Shown here one piece after another: positions 44,024-53,593 of a stretch of DNA of 64,000 nucleotides. The position numbers were made by a program, and so were the translations under genes. This DNA is from Psychrobium sp. MM17-31 (GTDB lineage: Bacteria > Pseudomonadota > Gammaproteobacteria > Enterobacterales > Psychrobiaceae). The notes beneath the pieces are model-generated. The model searched no databases. It saw only the letters and a program-made list of their open reading frames with translations, and was not told the origin of the DNA. The stretch spans positions 1 to 64,000 of the forward strand of contig NZ_JAKRGA010000009.1 in NCBI RefSeq assembly GCF_022347785.1, read 5' to 3'. Every line of letters starts with the position of its first letter. The first letter of the stretch is position 1.

Positions 44024-45270
44024 TGGCTCGCCGCAAGCAAGAGAAAGATCAAAGCCCACAGAGCCGCCTGCATGCGCTCGGTGTGGCGCGCCTAAATTTG
44101 ATTGGCAAGTACAGCTCGCAGTTGATGGATGCCTATATCAAAGGGCATTTTGACGAGACTAGTATCAATGATTCAGCGCTAGATAAACTGGTTAAAGGGC
44201 GTATTTTACATCGTCCCGATGAGTCGCAGCCGCTGAGTTTGCGCCCTGATATGAACGCGCTGATTGCCAGTCTTACCGAAGATGAGCGTAAGCGTCAGAT
44301 CAACGCTGATGTTGCAGGTCAGTTAGAGCAAATCCGCACCCTCGTGAAGCATTTTTCCGATGCCCAATATCGCGGTGATTATGTGGGGAGTGAGCATCAT
44401 TTCCAACTATTGACCGAGAAAGTGCACGATATGACGGGGCAGTTTAGCGACGCCATTGTTAGTCTGTGGAATCGTCTCAATTCCGATTTTGGTTTTGTGA
44501 GTAACTTGAGTGACAAGATTCGTGAGAATGAACTGGCTCAGAAACAGCTGCGTCGTCTACTTGATGGTTTTGAGCTCATCGATTTTAACGAGATGATTGA
44601 GCTAGCCCAAAGTAGTGGTCCGCTGCGTAAATTGCTGGTGAGTCAGTTACAAGTAGTAATTTCCGATCATTCTAGCTCATTACTTGAGGTGCAAAAGCGT
44701 CTGGTTGAGCTAATGGCGCGCTTTAGGCAGCAGCAAGAGCGTGCGCAGTTGATCAGCAATATGGCGGCGTTCTTAAAACAGCATCCAAAATTCGAAGTGG
44801 GGGATTATCCAAATCGCACCGTGGTGCCGGAGAATATTAATCACGCCGCGCCTATTATCGCCAGTGCCAGTGTCGCACTGGATCGCGTTGGCGATCAGCA
44901 GCCGCTAGGCGATATTGTACGTACCCTTGAGTTATCGACTAACGAATATGTAGAACCGCTAAGCAGTGGCGGCGAGTTTGATCTCGAAGAAGTATTAGCA
45001 GTTGAAGCCAAGCACCAACAGCTTAAAGAAGATGTCGAAAACTTCTTTATTAGCCTATTTGATAGCGAAGGCGTGGTGAGTGCTCTGGATTATCTAGAAC
45101 AAAGCAAGCTCGATTGGGATGGGGAAACTTGGTTGTTCCAAGTGATTGCTGAATACGAAGGGCTAGCGAGAGATATTCGCAAGCGTTTTGCCTTTGATAA
45201 AAAGTCGCACGAAACCAGTGTCTTTAACCAGCTGCACGTGATTGAAGATGTGCATTTGAGTGTGGTGTAA
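44023..45270 (+). CDS. Kleisin-like subunit (MksF/JetA-like)
   Basis: A 415-residue protein starting at the stop of the MksE-like gene. It is mostly helical, with a long central coiled coil (about 80-260), a short extended segment (about 270-310) and a C-terminal winged-helix-like domain. This fits the kleisin that bridges two SMC heads. The order SMC, MksE-like, kleisin is reversed compared with the classical jetABC and mksFEB orders. Confidence 0.75.
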   Translation: MARRKQEKDQSPQSRLHALGVARLNLIGKYSSQLMDAYIKGHFDETSINDSALDKLVKGRILHRPDESQPLSLRPDMNALIASLTEDERKRQINADVAGQLEQIRTLVKHFSDAQYRGDYVGSEHHFQLLTEKVHDMTGQFSDAIVSLWNRLNSDFGFVSNLSDKIRENELAQKQLRRLLDGFELIDFNEMIELAQSSGPLRKLLVSQLQVVISDHSSSLLEVQKRLVELMARFRQQQERAQLISNMAAFLKQHPKFEVGDYPNRTVVPENINHAAPIIASASVALDRVGDQQPLGDIVRTLELSTNEYVEPLSSGGEFDLEEVLAVEAKHQQLKEDVENFFISLFDSEGVVSALDYLEQSKLDWDGETWLFQVIAEYEGLARDIRKRFAFDKKSHETSVFNQLHVIEDVHLSVV

Positions 45271-45302
45271 AGTTGTCTCATTAAATCGAAGGAGTCATTT
45301 TC

Positions 45303-46199
45303 ATGGATGAAAACTTATCTAAACAGGCGCTTACCGAATTAACCAAGGCCTTTAAAGCACTACAGCTTGAAACAAGTTACAAAGCTAAGCGCAATGCCGC
45401 TTGGCTCAAGAAAACACTGGCATGGTGTGACGAGCACGCCATTAATCTCGGCCGCGAGGGCGATAGCAAACATTATTACATCGATCGAGATGGCATCCGA
45501 AAACTCGATGCTAAGCTGCAAAGTCTAGGTTATTCATCGCTAAGAGAATTCCAACAGGGAACCAGTGGCGACAGGTTGGATGCTGCCAAGGTTTCTCCCA
45601 ATGAAAAAGACGCTAAAGAGCTACCTACCGAGCATCTAGTGCTGGCGGCGTGCAGTGATTTATCAATGCGCCTTGCCTATCAGTCTTTGTTTCAACTTGC
45701 CGAATCACCTGCGCAAATTCAAATTGAGTTAGATATTCGTACATTGGACTTAGCGTCTTATGACTATTTGGTGGTGGTAGAAAATCGCGATTGTTTTTCC
45801 GCATGGCATCAGTATCAAATTCCAAGTGAGCTAGCTAACGCGTTAGTTGTTTATCGCGGCCACGAGAGCCATCATTCTAAAGCATGTCAAACTTTGAAAG
45901 CTCATTGGTTTGCGGAAAAAGGGCAACATGGGCAAGTATTTTTTGGTGATTATGATCCGCATGGTATGGGCTTAGCAATAGACGTGAAAGCGCCTTATCA
46001 ACATGTGCTGTTTCCTGATCTCGATTGGTTAAAGTGTAATCACGTATTTGGCCACTTTGATGAAAGCAAGGCATACTCAAAACGCTTCCAGCATGAACGT
46101 TGTCCAGAAAACTGGCTAGAGTTACTCGATGTTATGTATCAAAAAGAGATTGGACTGCGTCAACAATGGATGTTTGATACGCAGCTAAGACTTTACTAA
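45303..46199 (+). CDS. TOPRIM nuclease subunit (JetD/MksG-like)
   Basis: A 298-residue protein. Its C-terminal half has the TOPRIM pattern of JetD: the glutamate in LVVVENRDC (E160), then YRGHESHHSK, and the metal-binding FFGDYDPHG with D216 and D218. In Wadjet, JetD cleaves DNA after loop extrusion stalls. The N-terminal 100 residues look like a winged helix for DNA binding. The gene lies 32 bases after the kleisin behind GAAGGAG. Its last four bases overlap the convergent cytochrome b561 gene. Confidence 0.82.
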   Translation: MDENLSKQALTELTKAFKALQLETSYKAKRNAAWLKKTLAWCDEHAINLGREGDSKHYYIDRDGIRKLDAKLQSLGYSSLREFQQGTSGDRLDAAKVSPNEKDAKELPTEHLVLAACSDLSMRLAYQSLFQLAESPAQIQIELDIRTLDLASYDYLVVVENRDCFSAWHQYQIPSELANALVVYRGHESHHSKACQTLKAHWFAEKGQHGQVFFGDYDPHGMGLAIDVKAPYQHVLFPDLDWLKCNHVFGHFDESKAYSKRFQHERCPENWLELLDVMYQKEIGLRQQWMFDTQLRLY

Positions 46200-46717
46200 C
46201 GCTTACTATAAATCGCTGCGCCGACGTGCCCAACAATAAACACATACATTGCATTGAGCATCCACATGTGGGTAGTGCGGGCATCGGTAAATGTTGCTAA
46301 ATCGCCACCGTTTTCGGCAAAGGATAGTGAACCGAGGAGATTGAGTGGGTGCTCATAGTTGTTGATCATGATGATTCCGGTGGCGATCATGCTAAACAAA
46401 GCGCCGTACATCAATAAATGCATAATAGTGACCACGACTTTATGTAATGGTGATTTAAATTGTGGTTTTTTCTCTTTCTCAAGTACGAACGCAGACCATA
46501 AAATACGGCCGACGATAAGGCTTAATAAGCCCAAGCCCATCATAAAATGTAAATTAATGGCGTCTTGCTTGTGCAGCACTGCGCCTTTGATGGTGTAGTC
46601 GGTGGAATGGATCTCTGCACCCATTGTCGACACCATACCTAACATTAATAAAGCGGCTGACCAATGTAAGATGCGGTCAATTACGTACTTAGTATTGCTT
46701 GCAGTTTCAGTGTTCAT
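46196..46717 (-). CDS. Cytochrome b561-type membrane protein
   Basis: A 173-residue four-helix membrane haem protein. Conserved haem-ligating histidines are seen in RILHWSAAL, INLHFMMGL, TIMHLLMYG and FIVGHVGAAIY. It accepts or donates electrons at the quinone pool. It converges on the TOPRIM gene with a four-base overlap and appears to be transcribed alone. Confidence 0.9.
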   Translation of the reverse strand: MNTETASNTKYVIDRILHWSAALLMLGMVSTMGAEIHSTDYTIKGAVLHKQDAINLHFMMGLGLLSLIVGRILWSAFVLEKEKKPQFKSPLHKVVVTIMHLLMYGALFSMIATGIIMINNYEHPLNLLGSLSFAENGGDLATFTDARTTHMWMLNAMYVFIVGHVGAAIYSKR

Positions 46718-46784
46718 AAATCAGTCCTTGAATGCTATTGTTCAAAAAGTTGCCATAGCATAGCAGATTAACTTTCAATAAATA

Positions 46785-46811
46785 CTGAAACTTTAGAATC
46801 TTTAGTTTCAG
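46785..46811. promoter_or_regulatory. Inverted repeat CTGAAACT-N11-AGTTTCAG
   Basis: Perfect eight-base arms with an 11-base spacer lie 67 bases upstream of the cytochrome b561 start, in the 281-bp region divergent from dnaB. It could be an operator for either gene. The rest of the gap shows no other feature I can support. Confidence 0.4.
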
Positions 46812-46998
46812 TTTTGTAACACTGTGTTTCCAATATTAATTAACTAATTACGCTTAAGGTTCATTACGGCTTCAGTTATGAAGAGTTATAAAGTGCCAAC
46901 TCGCGCAAGTGACGAGAATTGTATGTTGATAAAGTGCTGCTTTATTTAGATAATGACCTCCATTAAAACGACCCTCATTAAAAACGACAGTAGGCATC

Positions 46999-48414
46999 AT
47001 GGCTCAAGCTCCTTTTAAACCTAAGAAACAGAAAACGCCTAAAACCGATGCGCAGATTGAAGCGCTCAAGGTTCCGCCGCACTCGCTTGAGGCTGAGCAG
47101 TCGGTACTTGGTGGTTTGATGTTAGATAACGATGCGTGGGATCGCGTATCTGAGCTTGTTGTAGCCGAAGATTTCTATCGCCGTGATCACCGCATTATTT
47201 TTAAATACATGGCGGATTTGATTGAACACGGTAATCCTATTGATTTAGTTACCCTGTCTGAAGCCCTTGAGCGTGAGAATGAGCTCGATAGTGTTGGTGG
47301 CTTTGCTTACATTGGTGAAATGGCTAAAAATACGCCAAGTGCGGCGAACATTGCGGCTTATGCGACTATCGTTCGTGAACGTGCGGTTGTTCGTGACATG
47401 ATTGGTGTGGCAAATGAAATTGCCGAAGCGGGTTTCGAGCCAGAAGGGCGTGACAGTGCGGCACTACTAGATTTTGCCGAGGGTAAAGTTTTTAAAATCG
47501 CAGAGAGTCGTTCAAATGCCTCTGAAGGCCCGCAAGATATCAAGCAAATCTTGGCGTCGACTATCGATAAAATTGAAGAATTATATAACGCGCCAAATGA
47601 AGGTATTACTGGTGTTTCCAGTGGTTATGATGATCTCGACAAGATGACATCGGGTTTCCAAGAATCAGATTTAATTATCGTGGCGGCTCGTCCGTCGATG
47701 GGTAAAACTACCTTCGCTATGAATCTCGCCGAATATGCAGCGATGAACGAAGATAAGCCGGTAATTATCTTCTCGTTAGAGATGCCGTCGGAATCTATTA
47801 TGATGAGGATGCTGGCATCCTTAGGCCGCGTCGACCAAACCCGTGTTCGTACTGGTAACTTGGAAGATGAGGATTGGGCGCGTGTATCATCGACGATGGG
47901 CTTGTTGCTAGAGCAGGGCAAGATGTATATCGATGACTCTTCTGGCTTAACCCCGACCGAGGTTCGTTCGCGCTCTCGTCGTATCGCCCGTGAGCACGGC
48001 GGCGTATCGATGATTATGATCGATTACTTGCAGTTAATGCAGGTACCAGCCCTTGCCGACAACCGTACCTTGGAAATCGCCGAAATTTCTCGCTCGCTTA
48101 AAGCGTTAGCAAAAGAACTGAAATGTCCGGTTATTGCACTGTCACAGCTAAACCGTGGCCTTGAACAACGTGCCGATAAGCGTCCGATCAACTCGGATTT
48201 ACGTGAATCTGGCTCTATCGAGCAGGATGCCGACTTAATCATGTTTATCTACCGCGACGAGGTATATAACGATGATAGTCAGGAGAAAGGCACTGCGGAA
48301 ATTATTATTGGTAAGCAGCGTAACGGCCCTATCGGTAAGTGTCGTTTGACCTTCCAAGGTCAATTCTCTCGATTTGATAACTACGCAGGCCCTGCGTTTG
48401 ACGACGAATATTAA
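46999..48414 (+). CDS. dnaB: Replicative DNA helicase
   Basis: A 471-residue hexameric helicase that unwinds DNA at the replication fork. The N-terminal domain starts PPHSLEAEQSVLGGLML. The RecA-like domain carries Walker A in RPSMGKTTFAMN (about 231-242) and Walker B in MIMIDYLQLM. The C-terminal segment includes SQLNRGLEQRADKRP and DLRESGSIEQDADLIMFIYR. No intein interrupts it. It shares a TAATG overlap with alr, as in many gammaproteobacteria. Confidence 0.97.
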   Translation: MAQAPFKPKKQKTPKTDAQIEALKVPPHSLEAEQSVLGGLMLDNDAWDRVSELVVAEDFYRRDHRIIFKYMADLIEHGNPIDLVTLSEALERENELDSVGGFAYIGEMAKNTPSAANIAAYATIVRERAVVRDMIGVANEIAEAGFEPEGRDSAALLDFAEGKVFKIAESRSNASEGPQDIKQILASTIDKIEELYNAPNEGITGVSSGYDDLDKMTSGFQESDLIIVAARPSMGKTTFAMNLAEYAAMNEDKPVIIFSLEMPSESIMMRMLASLGRVDQTRVRTGNLEDEDWARVSSTMGLLLEQGKMYIDDSSGLTPTEVRSRSRRIAREHGGVSMIMIDYLQLMQVPALADNRTLEIAEISRSLKALAKELKCPVIALSQLNRGLEQRADKRPINSDLRESGSIEQDADLIMFIYRDEVYNDDSQEKGTAEIIIGKQRNGPIGKCRLTFQGQFSRFDNYAGPAFDDEY

Positions 48415-49505
48415 TGAGTGCAGTTAACGCGGTTATTAGCCGCAAAGCGGTGCGCCATAATTTTGAGCGCATTAAGTCAATCGTCAAAGATAGCCGTATT
48501 ATTAGTGTGCTCAAAGCCAATGCCTATGGTCATGGTGTATTGGAAATGGCGCGTATTCTTTCTGATTCCGATGCCTTTGGCGTTGCTCGATTAGAAGAGG
48601 CGTTACAGCTGAGAAAAGCGCAATTCACAACGCCAATTTTGCTAATGGAAGGTTTTTTCCAAACTGTCGACATTGATGTGTTACTCAAGCACGATATTCA
48701 GACTGTGGTTCACAGCCTAGAGCAGATCCGCCAGCTTGAGACTTTCGCAAAGAGCGTTAATAGTTCACAAGAGAAACTCAAGGTATGGCTTAAAGTCGAT
48801 ACCGGTATGAACCGATTAGGCATCGCACCGAGTGAGTTTGATGAAGCTGTCCAGCGATTAAAAGCATTGAACTTCGTTGATGGTCATCTCAATTTTATGA
48901 CGCACTTTTCCTGTGCCGACGATCTGAAAAATAACTTTACTAGCGAGCAAATGGCGCAGTTTTATGCCCTTGTTGATGGCCAAGATGGCGAGTTAACACT
49001 GGCTAATTCAGCGGGAATTCTCGCGTGGCCAAATTCTCATGCCGATTGGGTGAGACCTGGTCTGTTGCTGTATGGATGTTCGCCAATGCTTAATCGCACT
49101 GGCGCACAAGATGATTTTGTGGCGGCGATGACGCTTAGCACTAGCGTTATTGCCATCAAGCCCCTAGCCAAAGGTGAAAACGTTGGTTATGGCGCTCATT
49201 GGCAAGCAACTCAAGACACGCAATTGGCGGTGATTGCCATTGGTTATGGTGATGGTTACCCGCGCCATGCTAAAGCGGGCACGCCAGTGCTTATTAACGG
49301 CAAGCGTTACCCTATTGTTGGCCGTGTTTCTATGGATATGGTGACGGTAGATTTGGGACTTGATCATAAAGTGAAGTGTGGCGATCCCGTTATTATGTGG
49401 GGGCCACAACTGCCAGTTGAAGAAATCGCGCAGTGGTCTGATACTATTTGTTATGAACTCATTCTTCAGCTTACCTCTCGAGTTGATATCACCTTTGTGG
49501 AATAG
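48414..49505 (+). CDS. alr: Alanine racemase
   Basis: A 363-residue PLP enzyme that makes D-alanine for peptidoglycan. The PLP lysine is K34 in VLKANAYGHG. The second catalytic tyrosine is in NVGYGAHW, and YPIVGRVSMDMVTVDLG is characteristic. The start overlaps the dnaB stop. Confidence 0.97.
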   Translation: MSAVNAVISRKAVRHNFERIKSIVKDSRIISVLKANAYGHGVLEMARILSDSDAFGVARLEEALQLRKAQFTTPILLMEGFFQTVDIDVLLKHDIQTVVHSLEQIRQLETFAKSVNSSQEKLKVWLKVDTGMNRLGIAPSEFDEAVQRLKALNFVDGHLNFMTHFSCADDLKNNFTSEQMAQFYALVDGQDGELTLANSAGILAWPNSHADWVRPGLLLYGCSPMLNRTGAQDDFVAAMTLSTSVIAIKPLAKGENVGYGAHWQATQDTQLAVIAIGYGDGYPRHAKAGTPVLINGKRYPIVGRVSMDMVTVDLGLDHKVKCGDPVIMWGPQLPVEEIAQWSDTICYELILQLTSRVDITFVE

Positions 49506-49514
49506 GAAGGAAAA

Positions 49515-50228
49515 ATGTTAAAACGTACCGCATGGATTTTAGCGTTAACTCTGTCATTTAGCGCTTTCGCTCAAGACAATGATAAAACACAGCAGTTGGC
49601 TCAAGTTAAAGCCGCAGTGAAAGTCACCTTGGGTATGCGCATCGATAGCGTGAAAGAAACGCCAATCGCCGGGCTTTATGAAGTGATGACGGAACGTGGC
49701 ATTTTTTACGCGACTAAAGACGCTAAGTATTTAGTACGCGGTAATATGTTTGACGCTAGCAATGGTTTTGAAGATTTAACTGAAGCGTCTATGGGCAAAA
49801 TGCGCTTGGCGAAAATGGCCAGTTTCGAGCCGTCGATGATCGTTTATAAAGCCAAAAACGAAAAGCATCGTATTACTGTATTTACCGATGTTGACTGTGG
49901 TTATTGTCGTAAGATGCACCGCGAAATGCAGCAGTATAATGATTTAGGTATTACTGTGCGTTATATGGCGTTTCCGCGTGGTGGTGAAGGATATCCAGCG
50001 TGGAGCGCCATGCAATCGCTATGGTGTAGTGATGACCAACACAAAGCGATGGACGAGCTAAAAGCAGGTACGCGCATTGCCACAAATTTATGTGACAATA
50101 AGGTGCCGCAGCATTATCAGTTAGGCGTTGAGTTTGGAGTAAACGCAACGCCATCGATTATCTTGGATAATGGCAGTTTGTTAGTAGGCTATCGCCCACC
50201 GCAAGACTTACTTAATATTCTTCAGTAG
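49515..50228 (+). CDS. dsbC: Thiol:disulfide isomerase DsbC
   Basis: A 237-residue periplasmic disulfide isomerase. A signal peptide spans about 1-19 (SAFA-QD). The N-terminal dimerisation domain is followed by a thioredoxin fold with active site C128-G-Y-C131 and the cis-proline in NATPSIIL. It starts nine bases after alr behind GGAAGG and ends in a seven-base overlap with a convergent histidine kinase gene. Confidence 0.95.
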   Translation: MLKRTAWILALTLSFSAFAQDNDKTQQLAQVKAAVKVTLGMRIDSVKETPIAGLYEVMTERGIFYATKDAKYLVRGNMFDASNGFEDLTEASMGKMRLAKMASFEPSMIVYKAKNEKHRITVFTDVDCGYCRKMHREMQQYNDLGITVRYMAFPRGGEGYPAWSAMQSLWCSDDQHKAMDELKAGTRIATNLCDNKVPQHYQLGVEFGVNATPSIILDNGSLLVGYRPPQDLLNILQ

Positions 50229-51478
50229 TCTTGCCTAGTCTTATCGGTCGTAAAATTTACGGTGGCAGTGCAGCCTTGGTCTGGATTATTGACGAGGGAA
50301 AACTGCCACTGATACTTGTTACAAATATCCCTAACCACATTTAGTCCAATACCAAATCCCTCATAACCACGACTTTTGCCATCAAGGCCAACGCCGTTGT
50401 CGGTCACGGTAAGTTTATTGCTATCTATAACTAAGGTAACAGCGCCATTGATACTGCAGTTAACTGCATTGAGCACTAGATTGCTAATTAACGACTTTAC
50501 AAGAATTGGTTCTGCGCTTAACGAAATATTCTGTGTTAGTGTTGCTTGATAACGAACATTGTTAGACGCAATTCGCTTGGCAATACTCTGTTCAATATTG
50601 TCGATAACTTCCTGTGATATTTCACATTGCGATTGATTGCCTTCCTCATCACGTGCCAGTAGTAGGAAGGTTTGAGTAAGCTGCTCCATTTCTTCCATTG
50701 CGTGTTCAATGCGCTTTACTTGCTTGGCGACTGTAGGATCTTCATTGCGGCGCAATAAGCTCAGACTGCCTTTAACGACTGTCATCGGCGTTCGCAGTTC
50801 ATGGCTAACATAGCGAGTAAAAGATTGCTCTCGCTCAAGCGCTTCTTTAATGCGCGCACGGAAGTGATTTACTCCGTCTAAGGTTTGCATAAGCTCTTTA
50901 GATTGCTCACCGTTGGTGACTATTGGTGATAGCTGGTGATCGCTTTCAGATTGCAGCTGGGAAGCTAATTCACTAAAGGGTTGTGAAAGCCGCTTGGATA
51001 ATCGAATTACTGCAAACGTAGTAGCGACGAATAAAATAACGCCGAATACAAATAGAGCTATTTCAACTACGATGAAATCGAAATCACTCCACTCGATCAA
51101 ACCGACATCTTCAACGGCATAGGTGATTCGCCCTTGTTGGTTTGCCATTGCAAAAATACTGGCTTCTAAATCCTCTTCTACGATGTGTAAAACGCCTGAC
51201 CATTGAGGGTCGATATAGGACTGTACTTCTTTTGGCAGCAGGTGAAAGTGACTATAGATGGTTGTTATAGGATCGGTTTGTATGACCTGTTCTAATTTAT
51301 TGTTGTTAAAAAGTGATAAATGGTGTGGTGCGACTAATGATAGCCTTTGTTGGCTATTGAGGTTTTCAGCGTGATGCACCGTTAACTCAACAACAATTGT
51401 GTAAAATGAAATAATAAAGGCGCAAACACATACAAAAACGGTGGAAATTTTATGGCTAAATGGCTGTAACTTTTTCAT
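50222..51478 (-). CDS. Sensor histidine kinase
   Basis: A 418-residue inner-membrane kinase. TMs lie at about 9-31 and 135-160, with a roughly 100-residue periplasmic sensor between them. A HAMP-like region and the phospho-acceptor H226 in YVSHELRTPM follow, then the ATP domain (NLVLNAVNCS, VTDNGVGL, GFGIGLNVV). It overlaps the response regulator by four bases. Being downstream of two lipid-glycosyltransferase genes, it probably senses envelope or lipid A conditions in the manner of PmrB-like kinases; this is inference. Confidence 0.92.
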   Translation of the reverse strand: MKKLQPFSHKISTVFVCVCAFIISFYTIVVELTVHHAENLNSQQRLSLVAPHHLSLFNNNKLEQVIQTDPITTIYSHFHLLPKEVQSYIDPQWSGVLHIVEEDLEASIFAMANQQGRITYAVEDVGLIEWSDFDFIVVEIALFVFGVILFVATTFAVIRLSKRLSQPFSELASQLQSESDHQLSPIVTNGEQSKELMQTLDGVNHFRARIKEALEREQSFTRYVSHELRTPMTVVKGSLSLLRRNEDPTVAKQVKRIEHAMEEMEQLTQTFLLLARDEEGNQSQCEISQEVIDNIEQSIAKRIASNNVRYQATLTQNISLSAEPILVKSLISNLVLNAVNCSINGAVTLVIDSNKLTVTDNGVGLDGKSRGYEGFGIGLNVVRDICNKYQWQFSLVNNPDQGCTATVNFTTDKTRQDY

Positions 51479-52149
51479 AGGGATTCCGAGATGCGATAAC
51501 CGAGTTTTGGCACTGTTTGGATAAGCTCTTGAGTGAATGGTTTATCGATTTTGCTACGCAGTTGATAGATGTGTTTGCGTAAAATATCTTGATCGGGCAT
51601 ATCGTCTGGCCACAAGACGTTTTCAATTTCTTGTCTACTAGCAATAGCAGGTGATTTTTCCATTAATAGTTTTAAGATTTTAAAACAGCTCGGGTTTAGC
51701 TTGATTTGTGTTTCGCCGCGCCAAACATGGTAGTTTTTCAGATCGATTTTTAACTCACCACAAGTCAAAAAATTCTTAAAGCCACTGCCAGCACTGCGGC
51801 GTATAAGGGATTGAATGCGCGCTTCCAATATTTCGATATCAAACGGCTTAACTAAATAGTCATCAGCACCTATGTTAAGTCCTTGTTTGATATCGAGATT
51901 GGTATCACGGGCAGTTAGCATAATGATTGGCGTATTATTGCCTTTTTCGCGAAGTTGGCTACACAGAGACAGTCCGTCAATTCCAGGTAACATGACATCT
52001 AAAATAATGCAGTCAAAGGCTTGTTCCAGCGCGAGTTGTAGCCCTAACGTGCCAGTAGCTGCATAATCGAGTTCGATATCAGAATCTTCAAAGTAATCGA
52101 AGATGATTTCGGCGACTTCTTGGCTGTCTTCAATGAGTAATACATTCAC
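51475..52149 (-). CDS. OmpR/PhoB-family response regulator
   Basis: A 224-residue regulator. The receiver has E7-D8, phospho-acceptor D51 (IILDVMLPG) and the switch lysine in VKPFDIE. The winged helix has SRQEIENVLWPDDMPDQDIL and HIYQLRSKI. It is co-transcribed with the kinase and lies 25 bases after the GT-C transferase gene. The probable targets are this same operon and other envelope genes. Confidence 0.93.
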   Translation of the reverse strand: MNVLLIEDSQEVAEIIFDYFEDSDIELDYAATGTLGLQLALEQAFDCIILDVMLPGIDGLSLCSQLREKGNNTPIIMLTARDTNLDIKQGLNIGADDYLVKPFDIEILEARIQSLIRRSAGSGFKNFLTCGELKIDLKNYHVWRGETQIKLNPSCFKILKLLMEKSPAIASRQEIENVLWPDDMPDQDILRKHIYQLRSKIDKPFTQELIQTVPKLGYRISESL

Positions 52150-52174
52150 GTTATTGCATTCCTTTTTCGGTTGA

Positions 52175-53593
52175 CTAACGGCAGCGAAGTAATAAGCGTT
52201 CTGATGTTTCTTCTAGCGTGGAACATTGCTTTGCTAGGTACTGTTCGAGCTCTTGTACATCAGTATGAGCGATAGCTAAATAAAATTCATCATTAGCTTG
52301 CAATTGTTGCTCAAGCTGCGCTTTATGAGTGATAAGTTTGGCATGCCCTTTGGAATAAAACTGCGCTGAAAACGGGCGCTTTTTCCAATAGTACAACGGT
52401 GTTTGTTGAATTTGCTCCATGTGATTAGTTAGTAATGACTGCTCCGTTTTCTTAGAAACTTTACCTAATAATACCCAAGATATCGCTGCGACTAATAAGG
52501 TATAGGAAGCAATCGCCATAACCGCTAATACGCGCTCGTTGCTCATGAGTAGCGCAGTGAGTAATCCCATGGCTGCAATACCAGGTAAAACGTAGGCCGG
52601 TAAAATATTACCTGACATAGTGAACAATAGTAATGGCGCTAACATCCAGCAGCACAGGTAACTGGTTAATGGATTTTGAGGTTGTGATTGATTGCGTTTT
52701 ACTTTGTTAACTCCCGCTTTTAAAAAGCGAGTTATCAGTAACAATGACCATGGAAAAGCTCCCGCCAGCCAGAAAATCCAGATCATTCCGCGTGGCTCTT
52801 TATGAGCTGTGCCGTATAAATCACCTTGCCAGCCGGAAACTAAAAAGCGTTGGATGTGCTCACCAATAATGAAGTATTCGAAAAAGCCGGGGCTGCGAAT
52901 TTCTGCCCAGATATACCAAGGCAGCGTTAGAGCAAGGAAAAGTCCCATGCCTTTTAACCATGGCAACACACTTAGTGCTTTAATGAAACAGCGTTGTGAA
53001 ATGCTCCACGTTACTAAGGCAATACCGATAATTACAACAGCCACAGGCCCTTTTATAAGCATACCAAGACTTAGTGCGGCAAAAAATAGTAGACCATTTT
53101 GTGTAGGGTTATCGCCGATATAGCAGCGCCAATAGCTCGTCATAGCTAACGTTGTTGCCATGAGTAAAGCGCTGTCTGTCATCACAGTACCAGCGGTAAT
53201 AGTAAAACCGATACACGCGGATAAGATAATGACGCTATTGATAGCACGCTGCAGCCCCATGGTTTGCTGAGCAAAGCGATAGACTAAACCTAGTGTGATT
53301 AAGCTGCATAAAAAATGCGGCAGTCTGGCGGCAAATTCATTAACGCCAAAAATGCCAAAACTGGCGGCGCTTATCCATGTTTGAAATGGTGGCTTGCCCC
53401 AAAAAGGAATGTTGTAATCAAATTGTGGGGTAACCCAATTACCTGTTTCGAGCATAATCCGGGCGATTTCACCATAGCGTGCTTCGGTTGTGTCGTATAA
53501 CGGATAAAAGCCAAGGGATATTAACCTGAATAGTAATACACTTAAGCCTAGTGCTAATAACCAGCGCAATGGCTGACTAACTGTATTAGCCAT
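52175..53593 (-). CDS. ArnT/PMT-like GT-C glycosyltransferase
   Basis: A 472-residue multi-span membrane enzyme that transfers a sugar from undecaprenyl phosphate onto an envelope acceptor. The catalytic first periplasmic loop has YDTTEARYGEIARIML, the acidic DxxE-type motif of the ArnT/PMT clan, and GKPPFQTWISAASF. About 11-12 TMs follow, then a small C-terminal soluble domain. It resembles ArnT but the other arn genes are absent, so the sugar need not be aminoarabinose. It overlaps the GT2 gene by eight bases. Confidence 0.88.
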   Translation of the reverse strand: MANTVSQPLRWLLALGLSVLLFRLISLGFYPLYDTTEARYGEIARIMLETGNWVTPQFDYNIPFWGKPPFQTWISAASFGIFGVNEFAARLPHFLCSLITLGLVYRFAQQTMGLQRAINSVIILSACIGFTITAGTVMTDSALLMATTLAMTSYWRCYIGDNPTQNGLLFFAALSLGMLIKGPVAVVIIGIALVTWSISQRCFIKALSVLPWLKGMGLFLALTLPWYIWAEIRSPGFFEYFIIGEHIQRFLVSGWQGDLYGTAHKEPRGMIWIFWLAGAFPWSLLLITRFLKAGVNKVKRNQSQPQNPLTSYLCCWMLAPLLLFTMSGNILPAYVLPGIAAMGLLTALLMSNERVLAVMAIASYTLLVAAISWVLLGKVSKKTEQSLLTNHMEQIQQTPLYYWKKRPFSAQFYSKGHAKLITHKAQLEQQLQANDEFYLAIAHTDVQELEQYLAKQCSTLEETSERLLLRCR

